From Polaromonas sp. (lineage in GTDB: Bacteria > Pseudomonadota > Gammaproteobacteria > Burkholderiales > Burkholderiaceae_C), in the NCBI RefSeq assembly GCF_013817205.1, contig NZ_JACDDD010000004.1, forward strand, positions 1-64,000: 64,000 nt of DNA. The letters are read 5' to 3'. Below are positions 43,480-53,423 of the stretch, one piece after another (the stretch's first letter is position 1; the number at the start of each line of letters is the position of its first letter). The notes under the pieces are model-generated. The model made no database searches. It was not told the origin of the DNA and was given only the letters and a program-made list of their open reading frames with translations. The position numbers were made by a program, and so were the translations under genes.

Positions 43480-44361
43480 TCAGGTGACCGATTTCTTGAG
43501 CCAGTCGGCAAAGGCCGCGCACTCCCAGCGGTCCATCAGGCCGGTGCGCCAGCACAGGTAGTGGGCATGCGGGCTGGGCACGTTGCGCTCGTACAGGCGC
43601 ACCAGCGAGCCGTTGTCCAGCCAGGGAGCGCCCAGCTTGAGCCGTATCAGCGCCACACCCATGCCGGCCGCTGCTGCGTCGCACATCAGGCCGATGTCGT
43701 TGAACTGCGAACCATCCACCGGTTCCGGCCAGTCCAGCGCGTGCGCCGCAAACCAGGTTCGCCAGGGTTCCAGCGGCGAGCGCAGCAGCGCTTCGCCGTC
43801 CAGGTCCTCTGGCGCTTCGAAGGGCCCGTGCTCGCGCACATACGCCGGTGAAGCCAGCGGCGTGACCTCGTCCTTCATCAGGCAGACATGTTCGACATCA
43901 GCATAACGCCCGGTGCCGAAACGCACCATCAGGTCGGCATCTTCGGCCACCACGTCGAGCAGTGGAATCGACACCTGCAAGGTCAGGTCGATCTCGGGGT
44001 AGGCATCGGTGAACTGGCGCAGGCGCGGGATCAGGATGGAGCGCGCAAAGGTCGGCGTGACGGCCAGGCGCAGCTTGCGTTTGCCAGGTGTGCCACTCTG
44101 GCCGGCCGTGCCGGGGAACTTCTGCAGGATGGCGATGCCTTCACGCACATGGGCCAGATACTCGCTGCCCTCGGTGGTCAGCGAAAAGTCGGCCCGACCA
44201 AACAGCTTGGTGCCGATGATCTGCTCGAGCTGCTTGACCCGGTGGCTGACCGCACTCGGCGTGACGTTGAGCTCCTCCGCCGCCTGCGTGACGCTGCGCA
44301 GCCGCGCCAGTGTTTCGAAGGTGAGCAAGCACTGAATGGGCGGGATTCTTGGTGCACTCAT
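43480..44361 (-). CDS. LysR family transcriptional regulator (GcvA-like)
   Basis: IPPIQCLLTFETLARLRSVTQAAEELNVTPSAVSHRVKQLEQIIGTKLFGR. Confidence 0.9.
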   Translation of the reverse strand: MSAPRIPPIQCLLTFETLARLRSVTQAAEELNVTPSAVSHRVKQLEQIIGTKLFGRADFSLTTEGSEYLAHVREGIAILQKFPGTAGQSGTPGKRKLRLAVTPTFARSILIPRLRQFTDAYPEIDLTLQVSIPLLDVVAEDADLMVRFGTGRYADVEHVCLMKDEVTPLASPAYVREHGPFEAPEDLDGEALLRSPLEPWRTWFAAHALDWPEPVDGSQFNDIGLMCDAAAAGMGVALIRLKLGAPWLDNGSLVRLYERNVPSPHAHYLCWRTGLMDRWECAAFADWLKKSVT

Positions 44362-44371
44362 TCGGCGATGT

Positions 44372-44473
44372 CTTTACCAGCAGGGGCCGCGGGACCGGCT
44401 TTGCCGGACCGCAGGCGCAGCGGCCCCTACGGGGGGCAGCGCAGTACACGCAGTGACAAGCGTGGGGGGCATA
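44372..44473. repeat. dispersed repeat family 1, copy C, intergenic
   Basis: accagcaggggccgcgggaccggctttgccggaccgcaggcgcagcggcccctacggggggcagcgcagtacacgcagtgacaagcgtgggggg. Confidence 0.88.
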
Positions 44474-44474
44474 T

Positions 44475-45347
44475 TCATTTGAAAATCACCGTTTTGTGTC
44501 CATTCAAAAGCACCCGGTGTTCGCTGTGCCACAACACCGCGCGTGCCAATACCTGGCTCTCGGTGTCGCGGCCCATCGCGGTCAGGGCTTCCACGGTTTT
44601 GCTGTGGTCGGCGCGCGCCACGTCCTGCTCGATGATAGGGCCTTCGTCGAGATCCGCGGTCACGTAATGGGCCGTTGCGCCAATCAGCTTCACGCCGCGC
44701 GCATGCGCCTGGTAGTACGGTTTGGCGCCCTTGAAGCTGGGGAGAAACGAGTGGTGGATGTTGATGGCCCGGCCTGCGAGCTTGCGGCACAGGTCGTCGC
44801 TGAGGATCTGCATGTAACGCGCCAGCACCACCAGCTCGGCGCCTTCGGCCTCGATGATGTCGTACTGGCGTTTCTCAGCCTCGGCCTTGGTCGCTGCCGT
44901 CACCGGGATGTGGTGGAAGGGGACGTTGTAGCTGGCCGCCAGCTGGTAAAAATCGCGGTGGTTGGAGATGATCGCGCGAATGTCCAGCGGCAGCAGGCCA
45001 GACTTCCAGCGGAACAGCAAATCGTTCAGGCAATGGCCTTCCTTGCTGACCAGCAGCACCGTGCGCATGGGCTGCGTGGCCTGGTGCAGGCTCCAGCGCA
45101 TGCCAAACTGCGTGCCCAGCGCCTTGAGTTGTTCCTTCAGCGCTTCGAAGGACAAATGGCTGCAGCCGAAGCTGACGCGCATGAAAAACAGGCCCGTGGC
45201 ATCGGCGGCCGCGTCGTCCCGCTTGTCGTCGCTGAACTGCGCCGCTTCCAGGATGTTGCCGCCACGCTCAAACAGAAAGCCGGAGACAGCGTGAACAATT
45301 CCTGGCCGGTCTGGGCAGGACAGGGTGAGGATATAAGTGGGGCTCAT
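44475..45347 (-). CDS. purU: formyltetrahydrofolate deformylase
   Basis: ILTLSCPDRPGIVHAVSGFL; INIHHSFLPSFKGAKPYYQAHARGVKLIGATAHYVTADLDEGPIIEQD. Confidence 0.93.
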   Translation of the reverse strand: MSPTYILTLSCPDRPGIVHAVSGFLFERGGNILEAAQFSDDKRDDAAADATGLFFMRVSFGCSHLSFEALKEQLKALGTQFGMRWSLHQATQPMRTVLLVSKEGHCLNDLLFRWKSGLLPLDIRAIISNHRDFYQLAASYNVPFHHIPVTAATKAEAEKRQYDIIEAEGAELVVLARYMQILSDDLCRKLAGRAINIHHSFLPSFKGAKPYYQAHARGVKLIGATAHYVTADLDEGPIIEQDVARADHSKTVEALTAMGRDTESQVLARAVLWHSEHRVLLNGHKTVIFK

Positions 45348-45475
45348 GGGGGATGAATTGTCGCAGGTGCCGCGCCCCACGGTGCCCTCGCTCAGCGGAT
45401 TGTCGCCCGGAGTGCCAGAATGCATCAGACGCCGCCAAACCGGCTGCCGCCCAATTCAAAAAAAGGAGATATTTG

Positions 45476-46816
45476 ATGGCTTACCCCGACTTCAACATGG
45501 ACCACCAGTGGCTGCCGTTCACACCCAACCGCAGCTTCAAGAAGGAGCCGCGCGTGTTTGTGGCGGCTGACGGCATGTTTTTCACCACCCACGACGGCAA
45601 GCAGGTGCTCGACGGCATCTCCAGCCTCTGGTGTGTGGGCGCTGGACACAATCGCAAACCGATCAACGAAGCCATCAAGAAGCAGCTCGACACGCTGGAC
45701 TATTCCACCGCCTTCCAGGCCAGCAACGACCAGGCCTTCCAGGCCGCCGAGATGATTGCCGCCATGGCGCCGGGCGACCTGAACCAGGTGCTGTTCTGCA
45801 ACTCCGGCTCGGAGGCGGCCGATACCTCGCTGAAAGTCGCGCTGGCCTACCACCGCGCGCGCGGCGAAGGTCACCGCAATGTGTTCATTGGCCGCGAAAA
45901 GGGTTACCACGGCGTCGGTTTCGGCGGCATGAGTGTGGGCGGCATCCCGGCGAACCGCAAGGTCTACGGCGCGGCCCTGCTGCCGCGCGTGGACCACCTG
46001 CGTTTCATCCATGACCCGGTGAAACACGCCTACATCCACGGCGCTGAGCCGGTCTGGGAAGAAGACCTGTTGCTGGAGCTGGAAAACCGCATCCTGCCGC
46101 TGCATGACCCGAGCAACATCGCGGCCGTAATCGTCGAGCCGGTGGCCGGCAGCGCCGGCTGGTATCTGCCGCCCCAAGGTTATCTCAAGCGCCTGCGCGA
46201 GATCTGCGACAAGCACGGCATCCTGCTGATTTTTGACGAGGTCATCACCGGCTTCGGCCGTCTGGGAACCAACTTCGGCGCGGACTATTACGGCGTGGTG
46301 CCCGACATGCTGAACTTCGCCAAGGCGGTGACCAATGGCGTGATTCCGTTGGGCGGCGTGATCTGCACCGACCGCATCTACAACACCATGATGGAGGCCA
46401 ACGCCGGCAGCCCGGCGCATGCCATCGAGTTCTTCCATGGCTACACCTACTCGGGGCATCCGGTGGCCTGCGCGGCGGCCATGGCTACGCTGAACCTGTT
46501 TAAGGAAGAAAAGCTATTTGAACGCGCCGGCCAGATGGGCGTGGTGCTGGGTGACGCGGCGCACAGTGCCTTCAAAGGCCTGCCGAATGTGATCGGCATC
46601 CGCAGCCTGGGGCTGGCGGCGGCGGTGGAGTTGTCGTCGATTGCCGACTCGCCCGGCAAACGCGCTTACGACATCTTCATGGACTGCTTCCGCAACGGCG
46701 TGCTGGTGCGGCCGGCGGGTGAAAACATCGTGATCTGCCCGCCCTACATCGTCGAGAAAGAACATGTGGAACGCATCGTCAGCGTGGTGGCCGACGCGAT
46801 CAAAAAGAACGCCTGA
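45476..46816 (+). CDS. class III aminotransferase (omega-amino acid:pyruvate transaminase-like)
   Basis: DFNMDHQWLPFTPNRSFKKEPRVFVAADGMFFTTHDGKQVLDGISSLWCVGAGHNR; LIFDEVITGFGRLG; FFHGYTYSGHPVACAAAMATL. Confidence 0.9.
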   Translation: MAYPDFNMDHQWLPFTPNRSFKKEPRVFVAADGMFFTTHDGKQVLDGISSLWCVGAGHNRKPINEAIKKQLDTLDYSTAFQASNDQAFQAAEMIAAMAPGDLNQVLFCNSGSEAADTSLKVALAYHRARGEGHRNVFIGREKGYHGVGFGGMSVGGIPANRKVYGAALLPRVDHLRFIHDPVKHAYIHGAEPVWEEDLLLELENRILPLHDPSNIAAVIVEPVAGSAGWYLPPQGYLKRLREICDKHGILLIFDEVITGFGRLGTNFGADYYGVVPDMLNFAKAVTNGVIPLGGVICTDRIYNTMMEANAGSPAHAIEFFHGYTYSGHPVACAAAMATLNLFKEEKLFERAGQMGVVLGDAAHSAFKGLPNVIGIRSLGLAAAVELSSIADSPGKRAYDIFMDCFRNGVLVRPAGENIVICPPYIVEKEHVERIVSVVADAIKKNA

Positions 46817-46836
46817 TTTTTCCGGTGTGAACCCGT

Positions 46837-47712
46837 TCAGGATGGTTTGATCCTGTCTTTCAGGTCGGCGCAATAGTCTTTCACCGGCACGGCCGGCGTG
46901 GTCCAGATCACGTCGAAGGCTGGCGCTTTGCCGGTGCTCGCACGCGTATCAGGCTCCACCGGTGGTGGGGGGCCGGCGCGCAGCAGCACCGCCTTGACTG
47001 TCATGCCGTCTGGCAGGTGTCTCGGCACGCCCAGCTCGCGATTCACATGGCCGCTGCCGGCTAACAGCACCACGGTCTTGCCGGGCAATGCCGCCTGTTC
47101 AATGGTGCGGGCCATGCTGATGTCGCGCGCCACCTGGATACGCGTCATCGGCGAAATCTGGGTCTCAGGCAGCAGATCGCAGTGGCTCCCGCGGATCGCT
47201 TGCTGCTGGGCTTTGAGTGCCGGGCCCGGCAGCCGGGTATCGAGTTGCGAGTCGGCCATGGCGGCCCGCATCTGCGTCGCCGGCAGGTTGGCACCCAGCA
47301 CCGGCACACCGGCCTTGACCGCGACCATCACGGCCGGGCCGTAGGCGGCCCAGGGCCAGCTTTTGCTGTTCCAGCCCAGCGCTTGTTGCACCTGCAGCTG
47401 CGTGCTGTTTGATTTGAGCGCGGCGGTGCTGCTGCCGGCGTCGGCCATCTCCAGCGCCAGCGCGCCCAGCTTGCCCTCCACAGCCAGCCGTGCCACCACA
47501 TGCTGGTGGATGTGCTGGTGTTCTGCGGCGTCGTGCTGTTCTCCCAGCAAGACCACGTCAGCAGGCAGCAGGGCATCGGTGCGCACGGTGATGTCGTTCG
47601 GCGCCTCGGGAAACAGACGGGGCTCGGGCACGCGGGCGCAGGCCGACAGAATGACAAGCAGGACGCAGCAGGTCCATCGCGCGGAAGAAGGAGGCATGGT
47701 GGCGGGGTACAT
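46837..47712 (-). CDS. ChaN family lipoprotein
   Basis: LSACARVPEP lipobox; DVVLLGEQHDAAEHQHIHQHVVARL; VVLLAGSGHVNRELGVPRHL. Confidence 0.85.
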   Translation of the reverse strand: MYPATMPPSSARWTCCVLLVILSACARVPEPRLFPEAPNDITVRTDALLPADVVLLGEQHDAAEHQHIHQHVVARLAVEGKLGALALEMADAGSSTAALKSNSTQLQVQQALGWNSKSWPWAAYGPAVMVAVKAGVPVLGANLPATQMRAAMADSQLDTRLPGPALKAQQQAIRGSHCDLLPETQISPMTRIQVARDISMARTIEQAALPGKTVVLLAGSGHVNRELGVPRHLPDGMTVKAVLLRAGPPPPVEPDTRASTGKAPAFDVIWTTPAVPVKDYCADLKDRIKPS

Positions 47713-47784
47713 ACGAGGCACATCGTAAAGCCTGGCGCATGCCTGTCCCGCTTTTCTCCCCTGATCTCCCTGCTTTCCTTGTTG

Positions 47785-48119
47785 ATGTCCGTCAAGCCTT
47801 GGCACATTGCCTGCACCCTCCTGCTGGCGCTGGCTGCTGCCGGCCTCTGCATTGACCTGCGCACGCCCCTGCCCTGGATGATTGGCCGCTGCTGGCCGTC
47901 GCCTGCGCTTCGGTGGCCACTGCGCTCGGGCTTTATTTCACGCCGCAGGTCATAGCGCTGGTGGCCAGCCTGTGGTGGGCGATTGTCTGGGCGCTGCTGC
48001 TGGGCCTGGGGTTTGGTGCCTGGTAGGTGTGCCGACTGGTGGCCGTGCTGGTGCTGGTGGCGCCGCTGTACCGCTGGCTGTATCCGCTTGCTGCGCAATC
48101 GCAAGCCCCGCGGCCGTGA
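47785..48119 (+). pseudogene. decayed AbrB-family membrane protein remnant
   Basis: LCIDLRTPLPWMIG continues in the -1 frame as PLLAVACASVATALGLYFTPQVIALVASLWWAIVWALLLGLGFGAW then stop; 1-nt loss near 47885. Confidence 0.55.
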
Positions 48120-48129
48120 ATTCGGGCTT

Positions 48130-48432
48130 TCAGTGCAGCGAAACCGGTGTGTGCGCCAGTTCGGCGTAGCCCTCGAGCGTGTCCTCGATTTCTTCCTGTG
48201 TTGGCGTGTTTTGTTGCCAGCCGTTCAGGCGCTGCTGAAACATTTCGGCCCAGGAGCCATCGAGGTAAACCTCTTTGCCCGAGCGCTTGTCGACGATTTC
48301 GAAACCATGGCGAGCGAGCTCGGGCACAGCCGGGGCCGGTGCCGACTCTTCGGGCGCGTTGGCGTGGATTTGCACCACCACAAATGATTCTGAGTCGTAG
48401 AGCATGTGCATAGAGCTTGGGTCCTTGTACAT
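48130..48432 (-). CDS. DUF3567-like protein
   Basis: MHMLYDSESFVVVQIHAN...GFEIVDKRSGKEVYLDGSWAEMFQQRL. Confidence 0.75.
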   Translation of the reverse strand: MYKDPSSMHMLYDSESFVVVQIHANAPEESAPAPAVPELARHGFEIVDKRSGKEVYLDGSWAEMFQQRLNGWQQNTPTQEEIEDTLEGYAELAHTPVSLH

Positions 48433-48590
48433 AAGATAGCAACGGACCGGCCAAGTTCAAGGCTTACAGGGTAAATCCGCGAATTGCGGGAAAAATCACG
48501 GAAATCAGCCTGGCCACGCGGCATGCGAAGCGGTTCCTCGGGGGCGGGGCGCTACATGCAGTGAACAACCTCTTGGGAAACTACAGCCAG

Positions 48591-49664
48591 TCAAAGCGGC
48601 TTTTCAGTGCTGCGCAACTGCTGATCCACAAAATCACCGTTTTGCTGGGTGATGCGGGTGCGCACCGGCAGCCAGCCGATCGCAGGGGCGAGCCAGACTT
48701 CGACGGTCTGGTCATAGTCGCGTTGCGGCTTGCGTGTGAGTTTGACGGCGATGAATTCGCCGGCGGGAAGGCTGAGCTTTTCCTCGGCCTCGACGACAAA
48801 AGTCCAGGTGTCGGCGGTGGTGGGGCCGGCGGTGTAAAGCGAGATGCTGCTGCCGCGTGGATACCTCGCCGGGTCGCCGGCCAGCAGGCTGGCGAGCTGC
48901 ACAAAAACGCTGACCCTGTCCTGTGCGCCGGCCTGCCAGGGCACATCGGTCGTGTTGACGCTGAAAGTGATCTTGCCCTTGTCGGGCTGGAAGTGAGCCG
49001 CGCGTTCACTGCGCGACTTGTCGAGAAAACGCGTGGGCGCCAGTCCGTCGCCGGTGAGGCGGCCCTTGCTGGTCATGGAACGCTCGCCCAGTCCGAAGGC
49101 GCTGACCACCATGCTGAGCTGGTAGGCCTCGCCATCCTGCTGCCAGTCCAGCTGGGCCTGCGCGTGATAGTCCATGGTCTTGGAGCGGCCGGTCATGCTG
49201 TATTTCAGACGCGCCGACCCGGGGATGCTCAGCGCCCCGGCCGCCGCCACCAGTGTCGGGGGGGCAGGTGCTGCAGCAGGGACGGTTTCGGGCACGGGTG
49301 CAGAACTGGCCTGGGGTACTTCGCGAGCTGCCGGTTCTGGTGCCGGCGTTGCTATTGATTCGATAGCTGCTTGCGCAGGCAGTGAAAGGGCTGGAGGCAC
49401 ATTTGCTTGTGAAATGGAAGCCGAGGGCCGGATCGGGCGGCGAACCGGCGGCGGCGCGGGGGGTGCGGCTTCAGGGCTGAGGGGCTTGATCTCAATGCTG
49501 CGCGTGATCAGGGGCCGCAGCGTGAGCGGCGTGTCGGTCGCCACGCCCCATTGCGCCGGTGCGGCCTGCAGCAGCAACACATGGGCCAGCACCACCGCGC
49601 CGGTCAGCAGCAGCAGCGGACGCAGCGGCGGCGCCGCAGTCATCCGGGCCGGCAGGGTGTTCAT
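48591..49664 (-). CDS. DUF3108-like periplasmic protein
   Basis: Pro/Ala-rich TonB-like N-terminus then LKYSMTGRSKTMDYHAQAQLDWQQDGEAYQLSMVVSAFGLGERSMTSKGRLTGDGLAPTRFLDKSR. Confidence 0.78.
   Translation of the reverse strand: MNTLPARMTAAPPLRPLLLLTGAVVLAHVLLLQAAPAQWGVATDTPLTLRPLITRSIEIKPLSPEAAPPAPPPVRRPIRPSASISQANVPPALSLPAQAAIESIATPAPEPAAREVPQASSAPVPETVPAAAPAPPTLVAAAGALSIPGSARLKYSMTGRSKTMDYHAQAQLDWQQDGEAYQLSMVVSAFGLGERSMTSKGRLTGDGLAPTRFLDKSRSERAAHFQPDKGKITFSVNTTDVPWQAGAQDRVSVFVQLASLLAGDPARYPRGSSISLYTAGPTTADTWTFVVEAEEKLSLPAGEFIAVKLTRKPQRDYDQTVEVWLAPAIGWLPVRTRITQQNGDFVDQQLRSTEKPL
49350..49410. repeat. dispersed repeat family 2, inside the DUF3108-like gene
   Basis: gctattgattcgatagctgcttgcgcaggcagtgaaagggctggaggcacatttg. 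Confidence 0.8.
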
Positions 49665-50533
49665 GCGTTGGCGTAACCCAGATCGCTGCTGAGCTGGCGT
49701 GCAGCGGCTGACAGCGGTCGTGCCACGGCGCCGTCCCAGTCCGGGTCGAAGTTGGCCAGCGAGCCCAGCGTCACCATGCCCAGCACCAAGTGGCCGTCGG
49801 CGTCGAACACCGGGGCGCAAAAGCCGGCGACGCCGGGCAGGAGGGTGTCCACCACCCGTGCCATGCCGCGGCGCCGGACCTCGTCGAGCAGCGCCGTGAC
49901 TTCAGCCATGCTTCTGGGGACGTCCTTGCGCGCGAGCTTCTGCATGCGCGCCAGCTCGTCCCTGAGCAGTGGCGGCAGGCGGTCGTGCGACTGATGGCTG
50001 TTGTTCGCCCAAGGGCGGGTGCTTTCACCAGCCGGCTGCGCCATGAAGGCCGAAAAACACAGGCCGGTGGCCGAGGTCAACAGCGGCATGACATCGCCCA
50101 GGCGCAAATTGACAGTGATGGCCTGCGGCGACTCTTCCCAGTGCACGATGGTCGGCCCTTGGTTTCCCCAGACAGCCAGTGCCAGGGTCTGGCCGATTTG
50201 CTCCATCAGCGGCGCCATGCGCTGGCGCGCGAGTTTGACGCTGTCCAGCCGTGACAGCGAGGCCAGGCCGAGCGTGAGCGCCGCCGGGCCGAGGTCGTAA
50301 CGTGTGGTGCCGGGGTCCTGGGTCACCAGTTGCAGGCGCTGGAAGCTCACGAGGTAACGGTGCGCCTTGGCGGCGCTCATGCCGGCCGCAGCGGCCAGGT
50401 CACGCAACATGAGCGGACCGGGCGAGGTGCCCAGCACCTGCAGCAGGCTGAAACCGACTTCCACCGACTGGATGCCAGCACGCTGCGCGGGCAGGCTGGT
50501 CGGTGCTTTGGCGGGGATGGTGCGCTCTTTCAT
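49661..50533 (-). CDS. IclR family transcriptional regulator
   Basis: GIQSVEVGFSLLQVLGTSPGPLMLRDLAAAAGMSAAKAHRYLVSFQRLQLV. Confidence 0.9.
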   Translation of the reverse strand: MKERTIPAKAPTSLPAQRAGIQSVEVGFSLLQVLGTSPGPLMLRDLAAAAGMSAAKAHRYLVSFQRLQLVTQDPGTTRYDLGPAALTLGLASLSRLDSVKLARQRMAPLMEQIGQTLALAVWGNQGPTIVHWEESPQAITVNLRLGDVMPLLTSATGLCFSAFMAQPAGESTRPWANNSHQSHDRLPPLLRDELARMQKLARKDVPRSMAEVTALLDEVRRRGMARVVDTLLPGVAGFCAPVFDADGHLVLGMVTLGSLANFDPDWDGAVARPLSAAARQLSSDLGYANA

Positions 50534-50646
50534 GAAATTCGACTAAAATTGAAAATTACATTTAGGTAAACTGATTTCACTTATCGTAACTCCAATCGCG
50601 CGCCGCTATCCGTCGCTGCGCGCCCCATCATCCCCGAAGGAACCCC

Positions 50647-51663
50647 ATGAAGCTCGCAACCTATAAAGACGGCTCCCGTGACGGCCAGCTGGTGGTCGTC
50701 TCGCGCGACCTGACGACGGCCCATTATGCGACCGGCATCGCCAGCAAACTGCAACAGGTGCTGGACGATTGGGGCTTTGTGTCGCCGCAGCTGCAGGACC
50801 TGTACGACGCCTTGAACAACGGGAAGGCGCGCCACGCGTTTCCCTTTGACCCCGTGCAGTGCATGGCGCCGCTGCCGCGCGCCTACCAGTGGGCCGACGG
50901 CTCGGCCTACATCAACCATGTGGAGTTGGTGCGCAAGGCGCGCGAGTCAGAGGTGCCCGGCAGCTTTTACAAAGACCCGCTGATGTACCAGGGTGGCAGC
51001 GACGACTTCATCGGCCCCTGCGACGACGTGGTCTGCCCCAGCGAAGACTACGGCATCGACTTCGAGGCCGAGGTGGCCGTGATCACCGGCGACGTTCCCA
51101 TGATGAGCACGCCCGAGCAGGCGCTCGAAGGCATACGGCTGGTGATGCTGGTCAACGACGTGAGCCTGCGCAACCTGATCCCCAACGAGCTGGCCAAGGG
51201 CTTCGGTTTTTTCCAGAGCAAACCGGCAACGGCCTTCAGCCCGGTGGCGGTGACGCTTGACGAGTTGGGTGACGCCTGGGACCAGGGCCGCGTCAACCTG
51301 ACCATGCAAAGCACCTGGAACGGTCGCAAGGTCGGCATGTGTGATGCGGGCTCCGAGATGACCTTCCATTTCGGCCAGCTGATCGCCCACATCTGCAAGA
51401 CCCGCAATGTGCGCGCCGGCTCCATCATCGGCTCGGGTACGGTCAGCAACAAGGGCGTCGAGTCTGACGGCAAGGCTGATTGGCCCAAGGGGTACAGCTG
51501 CATCGCTGAAAAACGTGCGATTGAAACCATTCAGGACGGCAAACCGTCAACCGAATTCATGAAGTTTGGCGACACCATCCGCATCGAGATGAAGGGCAAG
51601 GATGGCGAGCTGGTATTTGGCGCGATTGACCAGAAGATCGTGCAGGCCGCGCCGGTGAAATAA
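50647..51663 (+). CDS. fumarylacetoacetate hydrolase family protein
   Basis: DYGIDFEAEVAVITGDVPM; LVNDVSLRNLIPNELAKGFGFFQSKPATAFSPVAVT; GSGTVSNKG. Confidence 0.92.
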   Translation: MKLATYKDGSRDGQLVVVSRDLTTAHYATGIASKLQQVLDDWGFVSPQLQDLYDALNNGKARHAFPFDPVQCMAPLPRAYQWADGSAYINHVELVRKARESEVPGSFYKDPLMYQGGSDDFIGPCDDVVCPSEDYGIDFEAEVAVITGDVPMMSTPEQALEGIRLVMLVNDVSLRNLIPNELAKGFGFFQSKPATAFSPVAVTLDELGDAWDQGRVNLTMQSTWNGRKVGMCDAGSEMTFHFGQLIAHICKTRNVRAGSIIGSGTVSNKGVESDGKADWPKGYSCIAEKRAIETIQDGKPSTEFMKFGDTIRIEMKGKDGELVFGAIDQKIVQAAPVK

Positions 51664-51693
51664 GGGGCGGTGGACGGGTCACCGCGCCCCGTC

Positions 51694-52107
51694 TCAAGCG
51701 GCGTAGATCGCGTCCAGGTCCCGGAAACCCTTGATTTCCAGCGGGTTGCCGAAGGGGTCGCAAAAAAACATGGTCCACTGCTCGCCCGGCTGGCCCTCAA
51801 ACCGCACTTGTGGTGCGAACAGAAAGTCGGTGCCGGCGGCTTGCAGGCGTTTGGCCATGGCCTGCCAGTCGGGCAGCGCCAGCACCAGGCCGAAGTGCGG
51901 CATGGGCACCAGCGTGTCGCCGACGTGGCCGGTGCGTTCGGTCTTGAAGGGCTGGCCCAGGTGCACCGAAAGCTGGTGGCCCACGAAGTCGAAGTCCACC
52001 CAGCTGTCGGTACTGCGGCCCTCCGTGCAGCCGAGCACATCACCGTAAAAACGGCGGGCCTGGTCGAGGTCGGAGACGTTGAAGGCGAAATGAAACAGGC
52101 TGCGCAT
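51694..52107 (-). CDS. VOC family protein (glyoxalase-like)
   Basis: MRSLFHFAFNVSDLDQARRFYGDVLGCTEGRSTDSWVDFDFVGHQLSVHLG; FFCDPFGNPLEIKGF. Confidence 0.9.
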   Translation of the reverse strand: MRSLFHFAFNVSDLDQARRFYGDVLGCTEGRSTDSWVDFDFVGHQLSVHLGQPFKTERTGHVGDTLVPMPHFGLVLALPDWQAMAKRLQAAGTDFLFAPQVRFEGQPGEQWTMFFCDPFGNPLEIKGFRDLDAIYAA

Positions 52108-52403
52108 GGCGCAAGGATAGCAGTCCACGCGCGATCCCGAAGCGCGCCGAACGCCAACCTCAAGCGCTGGCAGGGTCGCCGGCCATGGCGTTAATTTTTT
52201 TGAAATAGTGCCGCGCCAGCATGACCAGTTGGACCTCGCCAGGGTGGCCGCTGCCCACCGAGTCCACGGTGGCATCGCCCATGGCGCCCACGACGTCCGA
52301 AAAAAAAGTTGGCTGTGGGGCCAGGGCTTCACGAAGGTCAAGCAGATGCTGCGACCGGTGCGGGGCACAATTGCTGAATCTTTGGCACCCCGACGGAGAA
52401 TTG

Positions 52404-53213
52404 ATGACCGCCCAGACCCCCGACTACAGCGCCTACCAGACCCTCAACATCACGCGCCGTGGCGCCGGCGGCTCGGTGCTGGACATCCAGATGAAAGCCC
52501 TCAATGGCAAGCTGCCGACCGCTGGCCACGCCGGCCACCGCGAGCTTGCGCAGATCTGGCGCGACGTCGGCAGCGACGATTCGGTGCGCTGCACCGTGCT
52601 GCGTGGCGAAGGCATGGGGTTTTCCGGCGGCGGCGATCTGGCACTGGTGCAGGACATGGCCGATGATTTTGAAACGCGCACCCGCGTCTGGAAGGAAGCC
52701 CGCGACCTGGTTTACAACGTGATCAATTGCGACAAACCGATTGTCAGCGCGCTGCATGGTCCGGCCGTCGGTGCCGGCCTGGTGGCGGGGTTGCTGGCCG
52801 ACATCTCAATTGCGGCGAAAACAGCAAAAATCGTGGACGGCCACACGCGCCTCGGAGTGGCTGCCGGTGATCACGCCGCCATTGTGTGGCCGCTGCTGTG
52901 TGGCATGGCCAAAGCGAAGTATTACCTGATGCTTTGCGAGCCGATTAGCGGCGAGGAAGCCGAACGTATCGGCCTGGTGTCGCTGGCAGTGGACGACGAC
53001 GTTTTGCTGCCGAGAGCCTATGAGGTGGCCGACCGGCTTGCCGCCGGCTCCAGGACGGCGATCAGCTGGACCAAATATGCGCTCAACAATTGGCTGCGCC
53101 AGGCGGGCCCGGCCTTCGACGCTTCGCTGGCGCTGGAGTTCATGGGTTTTGCCGGCCCGGATGTGCGCGAGGGCGTCGCCAGCCTGCGCGAGCGCCGTCC
53201 ACCGTCCTATTGA
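52404..53213 (+). CDS. enoyl-CoA hydratase/isomerase family protein
   Basis: [81 protein letters not shown]. Confidence 0.9.
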   Translation: MTAQTPDYSAYQTLNITRRGAGGSVLDIQMKALNGKLPTAGHAGHRELAQIWRDVGSDDSVRCTVLRGEGMGFSGGGDLALVQDMADDFETRTRVWKEARDLVYNVINCDKPIVSALHGPAVGAGLVAGLLADISIAAKTAKIVDGHTRLGVAAGDHAAIVWPLLCGMAKAKYYLMLCEPISGEEAERIGLVSLAVDDDVLLPRAYEVADRLAAGSRTAISWTKYALNNWLRQAGPAFDASLALEFMGFAGPDVREGVASLRERRPPSY

Positions 53214-53228
53214 GTCTCGCAGTCATAA

Positions 53229-53285
53229 TGCTATGAAAAATATAGCTACTCGCCCTTGTCCGACAAGGGCGGAAGGCTGTTTTTG
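53229..53285. repeat. dispersed repeat family 2 variant, intergenic
   Basis: tgctatgaaaaatatagctactcgcccttgtccgacaagggcggaaggctgttttt. Confidence 0.65.
53251..53271 (+). terminator. intrinsic terminator within the repeat
   Basis: CGCCCTTGTC-C-GACAAGGGCG 10-bp inverted repeat followed closely by a T run. Confidence 0.65.
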
Positions 53286-53423
53286 CTTGCAAGCTTGCGC
53301 ATGACGCACCAGCCGGTGGTCTTTTGCAGAAACGGGTTGACGTGCTGCCCCGACCCTGCACAATCAAACCAGCGTGACCCGGACCACAGCCCGGGGCACT
53401 TCCTACAACATCAGGAGACAGGC

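Noticed and set aside
48520-48585. Degenerate family 1 copy (ggttcctcgggggcggggcgctacatgcagtgaac)
   Set aside because: Resembles the tail of family 1 but too diverged to count without a profile score.
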